DNA of 64,000 bases. Origin: CAKZNE01 sp964485405 (GTDB lineage Bacteria > Bacteroidota > Bacteroidia > Flavobacteriales > Schleiferiaceae). Shown here one piece after another: positions 16,277 to 25,456 of this stretch. Numbering within the stretch: position 1 is the first letter of the stretch; every line of letters starts with the position of its first letter. The notes beneath the pieces were generated by a model that saw nothing but the letters and a program-made list of their open reading frames with translations, searched no databases and was not told where the DNA came from. A program made the translations under genes and the position numbers. The stretch is from contig CAZAJG010000002.1 in NCBI GenBank assembly GCA_964485405.1, positions 91,828 through 155,827 on the forward strand, written 5' to 3'.

Positions 16277-17455
16277 ATGGCTAGTGACCTATTTCAATCA
16301 CCTGACTACTATAATATAGATGAGCTTTTAAGCGAAGAGCACATTCTAGTAAGAAATGCAACCCGCGACTGGGTTAAAAAGGATGTAAGTCCCATAATTG
16401 AAGACTATGCCCAAAAAGCAGAGTTCCCACAACAATTAGTTGGTGGCTTAGCAGAAATTGGAGCATTTGGACCGTATATACCACAGGAATATGGCGGTGC
16501 TGGTTTGGATCAGATCAGTTATGGTTTAATGATGCAGGAAATTGAAAGAGGAGACTCTGGAGTAAGATCTACCTGCAGCGTTCAATCTTCATTGGTAATG
16601 TATCCTATTTATGCCTATGGAAACGAAGAGCAGCGAAAAAAATACCTTCCAAAATTAGCAAGTGGCGAATATTTGGGAAGTTTTGGTTTAACAGAACCAA
16701 ACCACGGAAGCAATCCTAGCGGAATGGAAACCAACTTTAAGGATATGGGCGATCATTACCTTTTAAATGGAGCAAAGCTTTGGATTTCTAACTCTCCATT
16801 TTGTCATGTAGCCGTTGTTTGGGCTAAAAATGAGGAAGGCCGAATTCATGGTCTTATCGTTGAAAGAGGAATGGAAGGTTTTTCTACTCCTGAAACCCAT
16901 AACAAATGGAGCCTGAGAGCAAGTGCTACTGGAGAATTGGTTTTTGATAATGTAAAAGTGCCAAAAGAAAATCTTCTTCCCAATAAATCCGGATTAGGAG
17001 CTCCTTTAGGTTGTTTGGATAGCGCACGTTATGGAATTGCATGGGGCGCCTTGGGTGCAGCCATGGATTGCTACGATACTGCTTTACGTTACTCTAAGGA
17101 GCGTATTCAGTTTGGAAAGCCTATCGCTGCTTTCCAGTTACAGCAAAAGAAGTTAGCTGAAATGATCACCGAAATCACGAAAGCACAGCTTTTGGTGCTA
17201 AGACTGGGTCAATTAAAGAATAAAGGACAAGCTACTTCCGCTCAAATTTCTATGGCTAAAAGAAACAATGTAGATATTGCTTTAAAAATTGCGAGAGATG
17301 CCCGTCAAATGTTAGGTGGAATGGGCATTACTGGAGAGTATCCAATTATGAGACATATGATGAACTTAGAATCGGTTGTTACCTACGAAGGAACCCATGA
17401 TATTCACCTCCTCATTACTGGTTTGGATATTACAGGCGAAAATGCATTTAAATAA
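16277..17455 (+). CDS. gcdH: Glutaryl-CoA dehydrogenase-like acyl-CoA dehydrogenase
   Basis: FAD enzyme that would oxidise and decarboxylate glutaryl-CoA to crotonyl-CoA in lysine and tryptophan breakdown. The 392-residue protein resembles human GCDH strikingly: VRSTCSVQSSLVMYPIYAYGNEEQRKKYLP, FGLTEPNHGSNP, SLRASATGE and CLDSARYGIAWGALGA. The catalytic base E371 is in TYEGTHDIHLLITG. Arginine 97 in GVRSTCSVQSS matches the glutarate-binding arginine of that family, which separates it from ordinary acyl-CoA dehydrogenases. The start ATG at 16277 gives a normal N-terminus. Its stop overlaps the apt start (TAATG), so the two are translationally coupled although functionally unrelated. Confidence 0.93.
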   Translation: MASDLFQSPDYYNIDELLSEEHILVRNATRDWVKKDVSPIIEDYAQKAEFPQQLVGGLAEIGAFGPYIPQEYGGAGLDQISYGLMMQEIERGDSGVRSTCSVQSSLVMYPIYAYGNEEQRKKYLPKLASGEYLGSFGLTEPNHGSNPSGMETNFKDMGDHYLLNGAKLWISNSPFCHVAVVWAKNEEGRIHGLIVERGMEGFSTPETHNKWSLRASATGELVFDNVKVPKENLLPNKSGLGAPLGCLDSARYGIAWGALGAAMDCYDTALRYSKERIQFGKPIAAFQLQQKKLAEMITEITKAQLLVLRLGQLKNKGQATSAQISMAKRNNVDIALKIARDARQMLGGMGITGEYPIMRHMMNLESVVTYEGTHDIHLLITGLDITGENAFK

Positions 17456-17979
17456 TGCTTTCTGAAAAATTGAAATCCATCATAAGAGAGGTTCCTGATT
17501 TTCCAAAACCAGGAATCTCTTTTAAAGATATTACGCCACTTCTTCTCCATTCTGAACTTTATCTTGAAATTGTTGAAGGTCTATTATCTCCTTTCAGGGA
17601 TCTAAAAATAGATGCGGTAACTGCCATTGAGTCTCGTGGATTCCTATTTGGCCCTGCCATGGCTAATCAGCTTAATGTTCCGTTTATTCCAATTCGAAAA
17701 GCAGGCAAACTTCCTCGAACTACCTTAAGTGCTTCTTACGCGCTAGAATATGGAGAAGCGACTATTGAGGTTCATGCGGAAGATATTAAAGAAGGCTCCC
17801 ATCTTCTGATTCATGATGATCTTTTGGCTACAGGAGGAACTACTCTAGCGGCAACAGAACTTATTAGTAAGAGCAAAGCTCATGTTGCAGGCTTCTCATT
17901 TATAGTTGAATTAGATTTCCTAGAGGCTAGGCAAAAGCTCTCTCACCTGGGTAAGTGCTCAAGCCTACTTCACTACTAA
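17455..17979 (+). CDS. apt: Adenine phosphoribosyltransferase
   Basis: Salvages adenine to AMP using PRPP. The 174-residue protein has the family start FPKPGISFKDITPLL, the AIESRGFLFG block, and the PRPP-binding loop HDDLLATGGTT. The ATG overlaps the last base of the gcdH stop (TAATG), a typical coupled arrangement. The 3' end and stop codon lie inside the left arm of a long bidirectional terminator. All catalytic features are intact. Confidence 0.96.
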   Translation: MLSEKLKSIIREVPDFPKPGISFKDITPLLLHSELYLEIVEGLLSPFRDLKIDAVTAIESRGFLFGPAMANQLNVPFIPIRKAGKLPRTTLSASYALEYGEATIEVHAEDIKEGSHLLIHDDLLATGGTTLAATELISKSKAHVAGFSFIVELDFLEARQKLSHLGKCSSLLHY

Positions 17980-18019
17980 CAAAAAAGACCCCTATTAAGG
18001 AGTCTTTTTTGTTAGTAGT
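17972..18019. terminator. Long bidirectional terminator between apt and LruC gene 1
   Basis: An 18-bp perfect inverted repeat (17972-17989 with 18002-18019), extended by two G-C pairs after one C/A mismatch. The stem carries A6 and T6 tracts, so it can terminate both the plus-strand apt transcript and the minus-strand LruC transcript. It overlaps the end of apt. Confidence 0.92.
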
Positions 18020-18033
18020 ATTAGATGATTTAT

Positions 18034-20220
18034 CTAATACACTTTTGTGTTATCCCTGTAACCAGGTAAATTCAAATACCAATCTAACGAGCTATTTCCA
18101 CCCGATTGCGCCCATGTGCTAAACAAAGAGTAGGCCTTAACAATGTCTTCCTGCTCCACAGGATAATCAAAAATCTGTGCCGTTTGAATGGCCCACGGTA
18201 AATCATTTTCTGTCACAAAAAACCTTCCTGAAGACGGATCAGAATCGTCATCTGCCGTTCCAAAAAAGTTAATGTCCATCAAGTCAGTAGCTTCCTTTCC
18301 TGAAAGGTGCAGTTCTTTACCCCTATTTTGACCGATGAAGATAAATGGATTAAAAGAGTTAAATGGCAACTGAGCTTCAGCAACAGGACTAGTAAGCGTC
18401 ATGCGAACCCTGTTAGTATCAACAGGCACAAACGTATTTGTAGGGTCGGTATTTACTGTTTGCGTACCCAAGTTTGTCAATATTCCAAAAGCATTGTCGA
18501 AAAGCACAACCACTGCTTTACTTTGATTCGCCTCTGTTCCATTTGCGTTAAGCGTGATATTATTCTCAAAATATTGTGTTCCTACAACGCTTTCAATGGC
18601 GGAGGGGGCTACGTCAAACTGAATTCCAAAGCCATTTGACAGGGAGCCACCAATCGCCATTACCGCATAATTGATCTCAATATCCTTAATATCGTTATTG
18701 GCATCTGTAATCATTCTGAATCGGTAGTTTACCACTAGATCATTGAAGTCGTAATCGCCTTTACCGGGCCACAAATCTTCAAAAGCAATAGTTCCATACT
18801 GGCTTGAGCCTGGATAATAAGACTCTCCAGCTCGATCAGGATCATTTGGAAAGAGGTCATTCCCATCCGCAATACCGTCATTATCAGAGTCCGATACTGT
18901 TGTTGTTCCATTTCCAATTGTATTACATGCTGAGGTTGGTATATAGATATTACAAGCTAAGCTAGCAGGTGCATTTACATTACCCCAAAGGGTTTCTATT
19001 CCATCCGTATCACAATATTCAAGGTTTCCACTTAAGAATCCTGTAGCATTGATAACCGTTGTATTTTCCACCTTTACAAGTGATGTTGTTCCAGACCCGG
19101 TAATACCTCCATTCAAAGTAGCATTATCACTTATTATCATTGCCCCATCATATAGGCTAACATTCGATACGGAACTAACTTCTAAATCGCCAGTCACTTC
19201 TATTAAACTATAGTTATCAAATGTTCCATTTACCATAAATGAACCGCTAATATTTTGGTAGCAATTATTTACGCCTGTTGAATTGCTATTGAACTGCAGA
19301 TTTCCAGTTACGTTCATTGAACCATTATTTGTGAAATCATTACTTACTTGAGCATCACCAAAAACATTTAATGTCCCACTATTGATAAATTCAGAACTGC
19401 TAGAGGTTATATTAAACTTATTGGATTGACTTACATTAATAATTCCATAATTGGTTACATCTCCGGAAATAGCAAAAGTGTTATTGACCGTTAAAGTTGC
19501 ATCATAAACTGTTATTTCTCCTCCAGATGAATTTAGCCGGAGCGTATTCACATTTAAAGATGCTCCATCAGTTAAGACCAAGCTAGAACCATTGTTTAAG
19601 GATAATGTACTTACTGTAGCATCTCCACAAACTTTCAATAAAACATCGGATTTGTTAATAGAAATTTGACCCGAATACGTGCCTGTTACACAAACTGTAT
19701 TTACAGCGCTATTGTTATTAATACTTATATTACCACTATGATTGTTATACGTTGCATCGCATCCCGTGATACAATTTGGGCTTATGGCGATTGTGGTTTT
19801 CGCCTTACTTCTTTTTTTCTTGCCAAATGTATGAGATGCATTATTTCCGGTTACATCTACAATTGAAATAGAGCTTGATCCGTTTGGATCTTCTTTAATC
19901 AGATATAATTTGGTAAGATAAGAAGGTACATCAATATCAGTACTCAGATTACTACCCGTAAAGCCCGAGTAAATGAGATTACCCCCAGCGGAAGGGAGAA
20001 AATCATATACTTTTACCTTAAAGTCATTTTGAAAACCTTGGTTTTGGATGGATACATCCAATTTCACTGTTTTAAAAGTTTCAAATTTAAAATGAGTAGG
20101 TACTGTTAGCTCAGAGAAACTGTCCACACCCTTTTCTGTAGAAGGATCATAGTTTTCAGTTTTGTTGCAAGACCATATAATCGCAGAGGTAAGCATACAT
20201 GCTATAAATGTCTTTTTCAT
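18034..20220 (-). CDS. LruC domain-containing lipoprotein, paralogue 1
   Basis: A 728-residue predicted lipoprotein: a hydrophobic signal ending IIWSC with the lipid-accepting cysteine C18. Residues 40-130 form a conserved beta domain ending KLYLIKEDPNGSSSI. About 150-420 is a repetitive beta-helix-like region built of short NNxSxN/GxLxV units, similar to right-handed parallel beta-helices. At about 445 an acidic calcium-binding type repeat, DSDNDGIADGNDLFPND, leads into the LruC domain (about 460-728: YYPGSSQYGTIAFEDLWPGKGDYDFNDLVV). No T9SS sorting domain is present. LruC domains are known from Bacteroidota and Leptospira surface proteins; the function is not established. A close paralogue lies directly upstream. 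Confidence 0.88.
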   Translation of the reverse strand: MKKTFIACMLTSAIIWSCNKTENYDPSTEKGVDSFSELTVPTHFKFETFKTVKLDVSIQNQGFQNDFKVKVYDFLPSAGGNLIYSGFTGSNLSTDIDVPSYLTKLYLIKEDPNGSSSISIVDVTGNNASHTFGKKKRSKAKTTIAISPNCITGCDATYNNHSGNISINNNSAVNTVCVTGTYSGQISINKSDVLLKVCGDATVSTLSLNNGSSLVLTDGASLNVNTLRLNSSGGEITVYDATLTVNNTFAISGDVTNYGIINVSQSNKFNITSSSSEFINSGTLNVFGDAQVSNDFTNNGSMNVTGNLQFNSNSTGVNNCYQNISGSFMVNGTFDNYSLIEVTGDLEVSSVSNVSLYDGAMIISDNATLNGGITGSGTTSLVKVENTTVINATGFLSGNLEYCDTDGIETLWGNVNAPASLACNIYIPTSACNTIGNGTTTVSDSDNDGIADGNDLFPNDPDRAGESYYPGSSQYGTIAFEDLWPGKGDYDFNDLVVNYRFRMITDANNDIKDIEINYAVMAIGGSLSNGFGIQFDVAPSAIESVVGTQYFENNITLNANGTEANQSKAVVVLFDNAFGILTNLGTQTVNTDPTNTFVPVDTNRVRMTLTSPVAEAQLPFNSFNPFIFIGQNRGKELHLSGKEATDLMDINFFGTADDDSDPSSGRFFVTENDLPWAIQTAQIFDYPVEQEDIVKAYSLFSTWAQSGGNSSLDWYLNLPGYRDNTKVY

Positions 20221-20419
20221 GTTTTGGTTGATTTATTTCAACTTTAAAGGTATCAAATAACATACCGATTATAAATAATTGAAAATCAAACAACTAAAAC
20301 CCTTCAAGCTTCCTTAAATGAATCTTTTTTCCAAGAATAGGACAAAAGCAAATTTCACGCTTGATGTAATTTAGAACCGAAGTTTAGGGTAAATAATAAA
20401 ATGTGCAACATCTAAAAGC

Positions 20420-20450
20420 AAAAAAGGGGCTCTTACAGGCCCCTTTTTTT
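20420..20450 (-). terminator. Terminator between the two LruC genes
   Basis: Perfect 11-bp stem AAAAAAGGGGC / GCCCCTTTTTT with flanking A and T tracts, just after the stop of LruC gene 2 (minus strand). Each paralogue therefore has its own transcript end. Confidence 0.88.
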
Positions 20451-20471
20451 ATTTAAATATGTGATTATCTT

Positions 20472-22649
20472 CTAATACACCTTGGCATTATCTCTGTATC
20501 CAGGTAGGTCTAAATACCAATCTGAAGAACTAGCACCACTGGACTGAGCCCATGTTGCAAACAGACTGTAAGTCTGAACTATATCTTCTTTTTCCACCGG
20601 ATAATCAAAACTAGCAGCCATTTCTAGCGCCCATGGAAGATTGTTTTCTGTTACATAGTATTTTCCTGAAGATGGATTTGAATTATCATCTCCTGTTCCC
20701 AAATAATTTAAGTTAGCAAGATCTGTAGGTTCTCTGTCCATTAGATGCAACTCTTTACCTCTATCTTGGCCGATATAAATGAATGGATTAAAAGTGTTAA
20801 ATGCCACTTGAGATTGACTCATTGCAGAAGCAAAAGTGATCGTAACTTTATTCGAATCTACAATAGAAGCAGGGTCGCTTGGGTTTGTATTTACCGTTTG
20901 CGTTCCGCTATTTGGTAAAACACCAAAAGCATTATCGAACAAAATAACCACGGCATTGCTTTGAGCGGCTTCCGTTCCGTTTCCATTTAGGGCGATGTTG
21001 TTTTCAAAATATTGCGTTCCTGTTACGTTACTTACCGATGAAGACGGCACGCTAAACTCCATTCCAAACCCGTTAGTTAACGAACCTCCAATAGCACGTA
21101 GCGCATAGTCAATTTCAATGTCTTTAACCTCATTATTTGCATCTGTAATCAATCTATAACGGAAATCAAGAACGATATCATTAAAGTCATAATCTCCTTT
21201 TCCTGGCCATAAATCCTCAAACGCCAAGGTTCCGTATTGATTTGCTCCCGGATAGTAAGACTCCCCAGCTCGTGCCGGATCGTTAGGAAATAAATCATTT
21301 CCATCAGCTACTCCATCGTTATCCGCATCCGACACAGATGGTGTGCCATTACCGGATGTATTACATGAAGAAGTAGGGATATAAACATTGCAAGCTAAAG
21401 CAGCAGGAGCGTTAATATTTCCATTGTTTGTTTCTACGCCATTGGCGTCACAATATTCAAGATTCCCGTTTAACGAGCCACTACCATTAATACTCGTATT
21501 TCCACTAACTTTTATCAAGGAAGTTGTTCCGCTTCCAACAATAGAAGAATTTAAAGTAGCACTTGCTCCCTCCATCATCGCACCATCGTATAAGGTAGTG
21601 ATGGCTCCGCCATTAAACCTCATATCATCATTTACGGAAATAAGGCCATAGTTATCCAAATCATTATTAACCGAAATATTCTCTCCCACAATAATAGAAC
21701 AGTTATTAATCGTTGAAGCCCCTCCATTTAAGGCAAAGTTTCCTCCGGTAACAATAGAATTGTTGTTTGTTAGATCCCCATTATTATTAAGATTGTCTGT
21801 AACATCAATAAAGCCGTTGTTAATCAACTCTCCATTTCCATTGATGTTAAAGGTTCTAGTGGCATTGATAGTACCATAATTCGTAAGTTTTCCATTTGGA
21901 GAAAAATTATTGTTCACTGTAAGCGTAGCATTGTACACTGTTATTTCTCCACTGCTACTGTTCAAATTTAGATTATTCACATCAAGGGATGCGCCATCCG
22001 TAAGAACCAGACTAGAACCATTATTAAGGCTAAGATTGCTTACCGTAGCATTTCCGCAAATACGCACAATAACCCCTCCTTTATTAATATTCAACTGACC
22101 GTTGAATGAGCCTGTGAGACAAACTGTATTTTCTGGATCGTTAGAGTTTACATTTATATTCCCACTATGGTTGTTATATGTAATGTCGCACCCAGTGTTA
22201 CAGTCCGGGCTTACTACCGCAGTGCTTGTTTTTCCTTTGAGCTTTCTTTTACCAAATGTATGCCCAACACTATTCCCTACAACATCTATTACCTGTAAGG
22301 AGCTTGAACCATTTGGATCCTCTTTAACCAAGTATAACTTGGAAGTATAAGATGGAACTCGAATAGTTGTATTTAAAGAACCATCTGTTAAGCCAGAATA
22401 AATAAGGCCTCCTCCAGCGGATGGAAAGAAATCATAGACTTTTACCTTATAATCATTTGTAAAACCTTGGTTGGATATGTTTACATTAAGGTTTAAATTC
22501 TTGAATGTTTCAAAATTGAAATTAGATGGAACTACCAATTCGGAGAACTCATCTACGGAATTGTCAATAGGGTTAGTCTTGGCCCCGTCTTTGGAACAAG
22601 ACCACAACATAGTCGCTAATATTGTTGTGATAAAAAGTGATCGCTTCAT
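20472..22649 (-). CDS. LruC domain-containing lipoprotein, paralogue 2
   Basis: A 725-residue protein of the same design as its downstream neighbour. The signal peptide has the lipidated cysteine also at C18 (TMLWSC). Then come a beta domain with the same YLVKEDPNGSSSL block and a beta-helix-like repeat region. The shared segment LSLNNGSSLVLTDGASL is identical between the two. DADNDGVADGNDLFPND and the LruC domain AFEDLWPGKGDYDFND follow, both ending DWYL.LPGYRDN.KVY. Similarity is highest in the C-terminal LruC half and in the first 130 residues, and lower in the repeat region. This indicates tandem duplication with divergence of the middle. A minus-strand TAAATTTG element at 22674-22681 may be its promoter -7 box. 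Confidence 0.88.
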   Translation of the reverse strand: MKRSLFITTILATMLWSCSKDGAKTNPIDNSVDEFSELVVPSNFNFETFKNLNLNVNISNQGFTNDYKVKVYDFFPSAGGGLIYSGLTDGSLNTTIRVPSYTSKLYLVKEDPNGSSSLQVIDVVGNSVGHTFGKRKLKGKTSTAVVSPDCNTGCDITYNNHSGNINVNSNDPENTVCLTGSFNGQLNINKGGVIVRICGNATVSNLSLNNGSSLVLTDGASLDVNNLNLNSSSGEITVYNATLTVNNNFSPNGKLTNYGTINATRTFNINGNGELINNGFIDVTDNLNNNGDLTNNNSIVTGGNFALNGGASTINNCSIIVGENISVNNDLDNYGLISVNDDMRFNGGAITTLYDGAMMEGASATLNSSIVGSGTTSLIKVSGNTSINGSGSLNGNLEYCDANGVETNNGNINAPAALACNVYIPTSSCNTSGNGTPSVSDADNDGVADGNDLFPNDPARAGESYYPGANQYGTLAFEDLWPGKGDYDFNDIVLDFRYRLITDANNEVKDIEIDYALRAIGGSLTNGFGMEFSVPSSSVSNVTGTQYFENNIALNGNGTEAAQSNAVVILFDNAFGVLPNSGTQTVNTNPSDPASIVDSNKVTITFASAMSQSQVAFNTFNPFIYIGQDRGKELHLMDREPTDLANLNYLGTGDDNSNPSSGKYYVTENNLPWALEMAASFDYPVEKEDIVQTYSLFATWAQSSGASSSDWYLDLPGYRDNAKVY

Positions 22650-22786
22650 GATATTGATGTAATAATAGTATTACAAATTTAAACACAAAACATATACCAC
22701 ACCTAACTAACTGACAATAAACGCAATAATATTTTCACCTATTCTCAAAGCCAGAAGACTATTCCCAAATTGAGAAAACACTTCGT

Positions 22787-23101
22787 TTAAATTTTAAACC
22801 TTTGCTTTCCGGTGAGCAGCTCCCAAAAAAGAATAAAATCTGAAGCTAAGCTATAGCCAGGATATTTAAAAGTAGCTGGTTTGTTTTGCTCAAAGAAGAA
22901 ATGACCTACCCAAGCAAAGCCATATCCTAAAATCGGGATAAGGATTAAAAAAATCCAATTTAAGCTCATACAGAAAATGATAAATGAAAGTAACACAAAC
23001 GCAGTACCAACGAAATGGAGCACTCTACAAGTAAAATCTCTATGTTGCGACAAATAAAATGGGTAAAACTCCCTTAAACTCTCATACTTTTTCTCTTCCA
23101 T
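22787..23101 (-). CDS. DUF962 / Mpo1-like membrane protein
   Basis: A 104-residue protein with the DUF962 signature: FYPFYLSQHRDFTCRVLHFVGTA, a hydrophobic hairpin (about 28-62), then GYGFAWVGHFFFEQNKPATFKYPGYSLASDF and LLTGK. Histidines 20, 29 and 67 sit in the conserved positions that bind iron in yeast Mpo1, a dioxygenase of 2-hydroxy fatty acids. Bacterial members are mostly uncharacterised, so an oxygenase role is inference. It starts 18 bases downstream of the M20 peptidase and is probably cotranscribed. Confidence 0.85.
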   Translation of the reverse strand: MEEKKYESLREFYPFYLSQHRDFTCRVLHFVGTAFVLLSFIIFCMSLNWIFLILIPILGYGFAWVGHFFFEQNKPATFKYPGYSLASDFILFWELLTGKQRFKI

Positions 23102-23119
23102 TCTTTTGCTTTTTACTTG

Positions 23120-24571
23120 CTATTTTGAAAATTCCTTGATCAGTGCAGCGTAAAAGTTCACACTTTTCTTAAAATCCTCAATCGAAATTCTTTCATTAAC
23201 TCCATGCAAGCGAGGCAAGTCATCCTTTGTCAAAGTGATTGGTGCAAAACGAAAAACATGATTACTAATATTGTAAAAATACCTAGCATCTGTAGCTGCA
23301 ATAACCAAATACGGACTCACTATTGCGTCAGGAAAACAGGAAGAAATAGACCCCGCTAATCTTTCAAATTGCTTGCTTTTATAATCACTTACTGGAGAAG
23401 CAGGAGCCGCAAAGCTTTCGAATATGGCTACCTTAACCAACGTATCATTGATCAACTCTCTTGTTCTTCTCAAAACCTCATCCGGTTCATCTCCTGGCAA
23501 TAATCTAAAGTTAATGGTGGCCTTTGCTCTTTTAGGGATAACATTATCCTTTATCCCAGCTTGAAAAATAGTTATAGCTTGAGTGGTATGAATTAATGCA
23601 GAGCCAGATGCAGACTTTTCATAAACACTAAAAATCAAAGGCTTAAAAAGCCATGTATTTGCAAAAGCCATTTTTTGAATAAAAGGCAGATTTGGGCCTA
23701 CATGATCTATAAACCCTTCCAATGGAGGGGAAATCATATTCGGAAATGGATTTTCGTTCAATTTATATAGGGCTTTATTAAGAGCTACAACAGCTGTAGT
23801 CTTTTCTGGCATTGATGAGTGTCCACCAGAAACGTTTGCCGATATTTCAATACTCATGTAGCCTTTTTCTGCTGTTCCTATTAGCGCAACTGGTTTTTCT
23901 ATACCCGGAACAATGCCTGAAACCATATTTCCACCTTCATCAATCACAGCATACGCTCTTGTTCCTCTATCCTTTAAAACTTGAGCTATGGTTTTTCCTC
24001 CATCTTCCCCTCCAATTTCCTCGTCATGACCAAAACAAAAAAGCAAAGTACGCTGTGGTGTATACCCCTTTTCTAAAAGAGCTTCCAAAGCACTCAATAT
24101 TGCAATCATGCTTCCTTTGTCATCCAAAGCTCCTCTTCCATAAATATATTTATCTGTTATCGTTCCAGAAAAAGGAGGATAGTGCCATTCATTTAACGTA
24201 GAATATTCTGCAGGAACCACATCCTGATGTGCCATTATAACAACCGGATCCAACTCGGTCTCGCTGCCTTTTAAAGTATACATCAAGGCATATTGATTAA
24301 ATACTTCTTTCTTTAATAGTTGATGACATAAAGGAAAAACAGAGTCTAAGAATTGATGAAAGCCTATAAACACAGAATCATCAATCATCTCTGCTTTGTG
24401 CGAAATAGTTTTAAAACGCAAAGCTTCTCCTAAAACGGCCGGATCAACACTAATGGTAGATGTTGGAGCAGTTGAATAGTAGCTCTTGGCTTTAAATGTG
24501 AACGTATTAAAAAGAATGATGCCTATTAATACGAACAACGCTGCTACAGTAAGCCTGAGAATTAATTTCAT
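23120..24571 (-). CDS. M20 family zinc peptidase (PM20D1/carboxypeptidase S-like)
   Basis: A 483-residue metallohydrolase with an N-terminal membrane anchor (about 5-25), so likely periplasmic or membrane-attached. Metal and catalytic residues are visible: H115 and D117 (AHQDVVP), D150 (GRGALDDKGS) and E184/E185 (GHDEEIGGEDGG). The GGHSSMPE segment begins the dimerisation domain, and the final ligand region is TDARYFYNI...LHGVNERI. Length and motifs fit the branch containing yeast carboxypeptidase S and mammalian PM20D1, which cleave peptides or N-acyl amino acids. The substrate here is unknown. Confidence 0.92.
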   Translation of the reverse strand: MKLILRLTVAALFVLIGIILFNTFTFKAKSYYSTAPTSTISVDPAVLGEALRFKTISHKAEMIDDSVFIGFHQFLDSVFPLCHQLLKKEVFNQYALMYTLKGSETELDPVVIMAHQDVVPAEYSTLNEWHYPPFSGTITDKYIYGRGALDDKGSMIAILSALEALLEKGYTPQRTLLFCFGHDEEIGGEDGGKTIAQVLKDRGTRAYAVIDEGGNMVSGIVPGIEKPVALIGTAEKGYMSIEISANVSGGHSSMPEKTTAVVALNKALYKLNENPFPNMISPPLEGFIDHVGPNLPFIQKMAFANTWLFKPLIFSVYEKSASGSALIHTTQAITIFQAGIKDNVIPKRAKATINFRLLPGDEPDEVLRRTRELINDTLVKVAIFESFAAPASPVSDYKSKQFERLAGSISSCFPDAIVSPYLVIAATDARYFYNISNHVFRFAPITLTKDDLPRLHGVNERISIEDFKKSVNFYAALIKEFSK

Positions 24572-24613
24572 TCGTTAAAATGGTTTTCCATAAAATTAAG
24601 CATTGCAAATAAA

Positions 24614-24652
24614 CTGAGCCACTTTGCCCTTATTAGGAACAAAATGGCTCAG
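24614..24652 (-). terminator. Hairpin downstream of the 24.7-kb secreted protein gene
   Basis: Arms CTGAGCCA (24614-24621) and TGGCTCAG (24645-24652), extended by four more pairs beyond one mismatch. On the minus strand it is followed by TTTATTTGC, a modest T-tract. Confidence 0.55.
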
Positions 24653-24683
24653 ACACTTAGCGACATTCCTCTTCAATCCTAGG

Positions 24684-25235
24684 TTAACGTCTTCTCTTGG
24701 TAAATCCAAATAATATTGTCCAGCGCAATTGATCCTTACTTTTTGTTACTGCAAAATTGATAGGGAAATTCATATGTTTTGACTTTATTACATAGCCAAT
24801 CGCTGCAGTAAACCCAGAGTTTAATATGCTTAAGTTGGGTCCTGCTCCCACTTCAAATCCTTCTGAAGAACGAAATCCTGTAATTAGGTTTAAACTGGGC
24901 AAAAAGAGTCCTTGGTCTAGTCCGCCAATCATAGGAATAACCTCAAACAAACCTGCACTACCTCCAACAGTCTCAAAATACTTCCACTCAAATTGCCAGC
25001 CAAATTGGGTAATGAAAGGATCTATACTAAAACTCGAATCTGAATAAACTGAGCTGAAATTTGTGTTCCCTATGTTTGGTGCTAAGGTGAGTCCAACTCT
25101 TGGCCCACTTAATCTAAGAGGTTCTAAAATTGGGGTATCTACATCTCTAATTACCGGGATGTTTTGTTCTTGCGCTTTGATATTCAATGACATTCCAATA
25201 AAAAACAGAGCGACAACAATTTTAATGGTTTTCAT
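24684..25235 (-). CDS. Secreted protein of unknown function, possible outer-membrane beta-barrel
   Basis: A 183-residue protein starting at the ATG at 25235; the in-frame ATG at 25268 adds 11 leader-like residues. Residues 1-20 are a signal peptide ending SLNIKA. The mature protein alternates hydrophobic and polar residues: VGLTLAPNIGNTNF, FGWQFEWKYF, LFLPSLNLITGFRS, FEVGAGPNLSIL, AAIGYVIKS and RWTILFGFTKRRR. This is what short antiparallel beta strands of an eight-stranded barrel would look like. No known family is recognised. Localisation in the outer membrane is inference. Confidence 0.7.
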   Translation of the reverse strand: MKTIKIVVALFFIGMSLNIKAQEQNIPVIRDVDTPILEPLRLSGPRVGLTLAPNIGNTNFSSVYSDSSFSIDPFITQFGWQFEWKYFETVGGSAGLFEVIPMIGGLDQGLFLPSLNLITGFRSSEGFEVGAGPNLSILNSGFTAAIGYVIKSKHMNFPINFAVTKSKDQLRWTILFGFTKRRR

Positions 25236-25456
25236 TTTGTTAGGTTTTATTGTTCTGGAACAAAGCACAGAATATTTAGCTCCTAAATAAAACGGTAAAA
25301 TGTGTCAGATAAATTAGGCGTTTGTAAAGCACGCTAGAGGAAGGAGAATACAAGATTCTAGAGCCTTCCCAAAACTAATTATCACCATTAAATCAATTAA
25401 CACGGTCTTGTATTGCGTTTTTTAATACTTTTATTTCTACTAAAAACTAAATAACC

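Noticed and set aside
18307..18639. 110-codon plus-strand frame opposite LruC gene 1, and similar long frames opposite glmS (40177-40560) and the M20 peptidase (23812-24201)
   Set aside because: These are antisense shadows of strongly conserved genes with unnatural composition.
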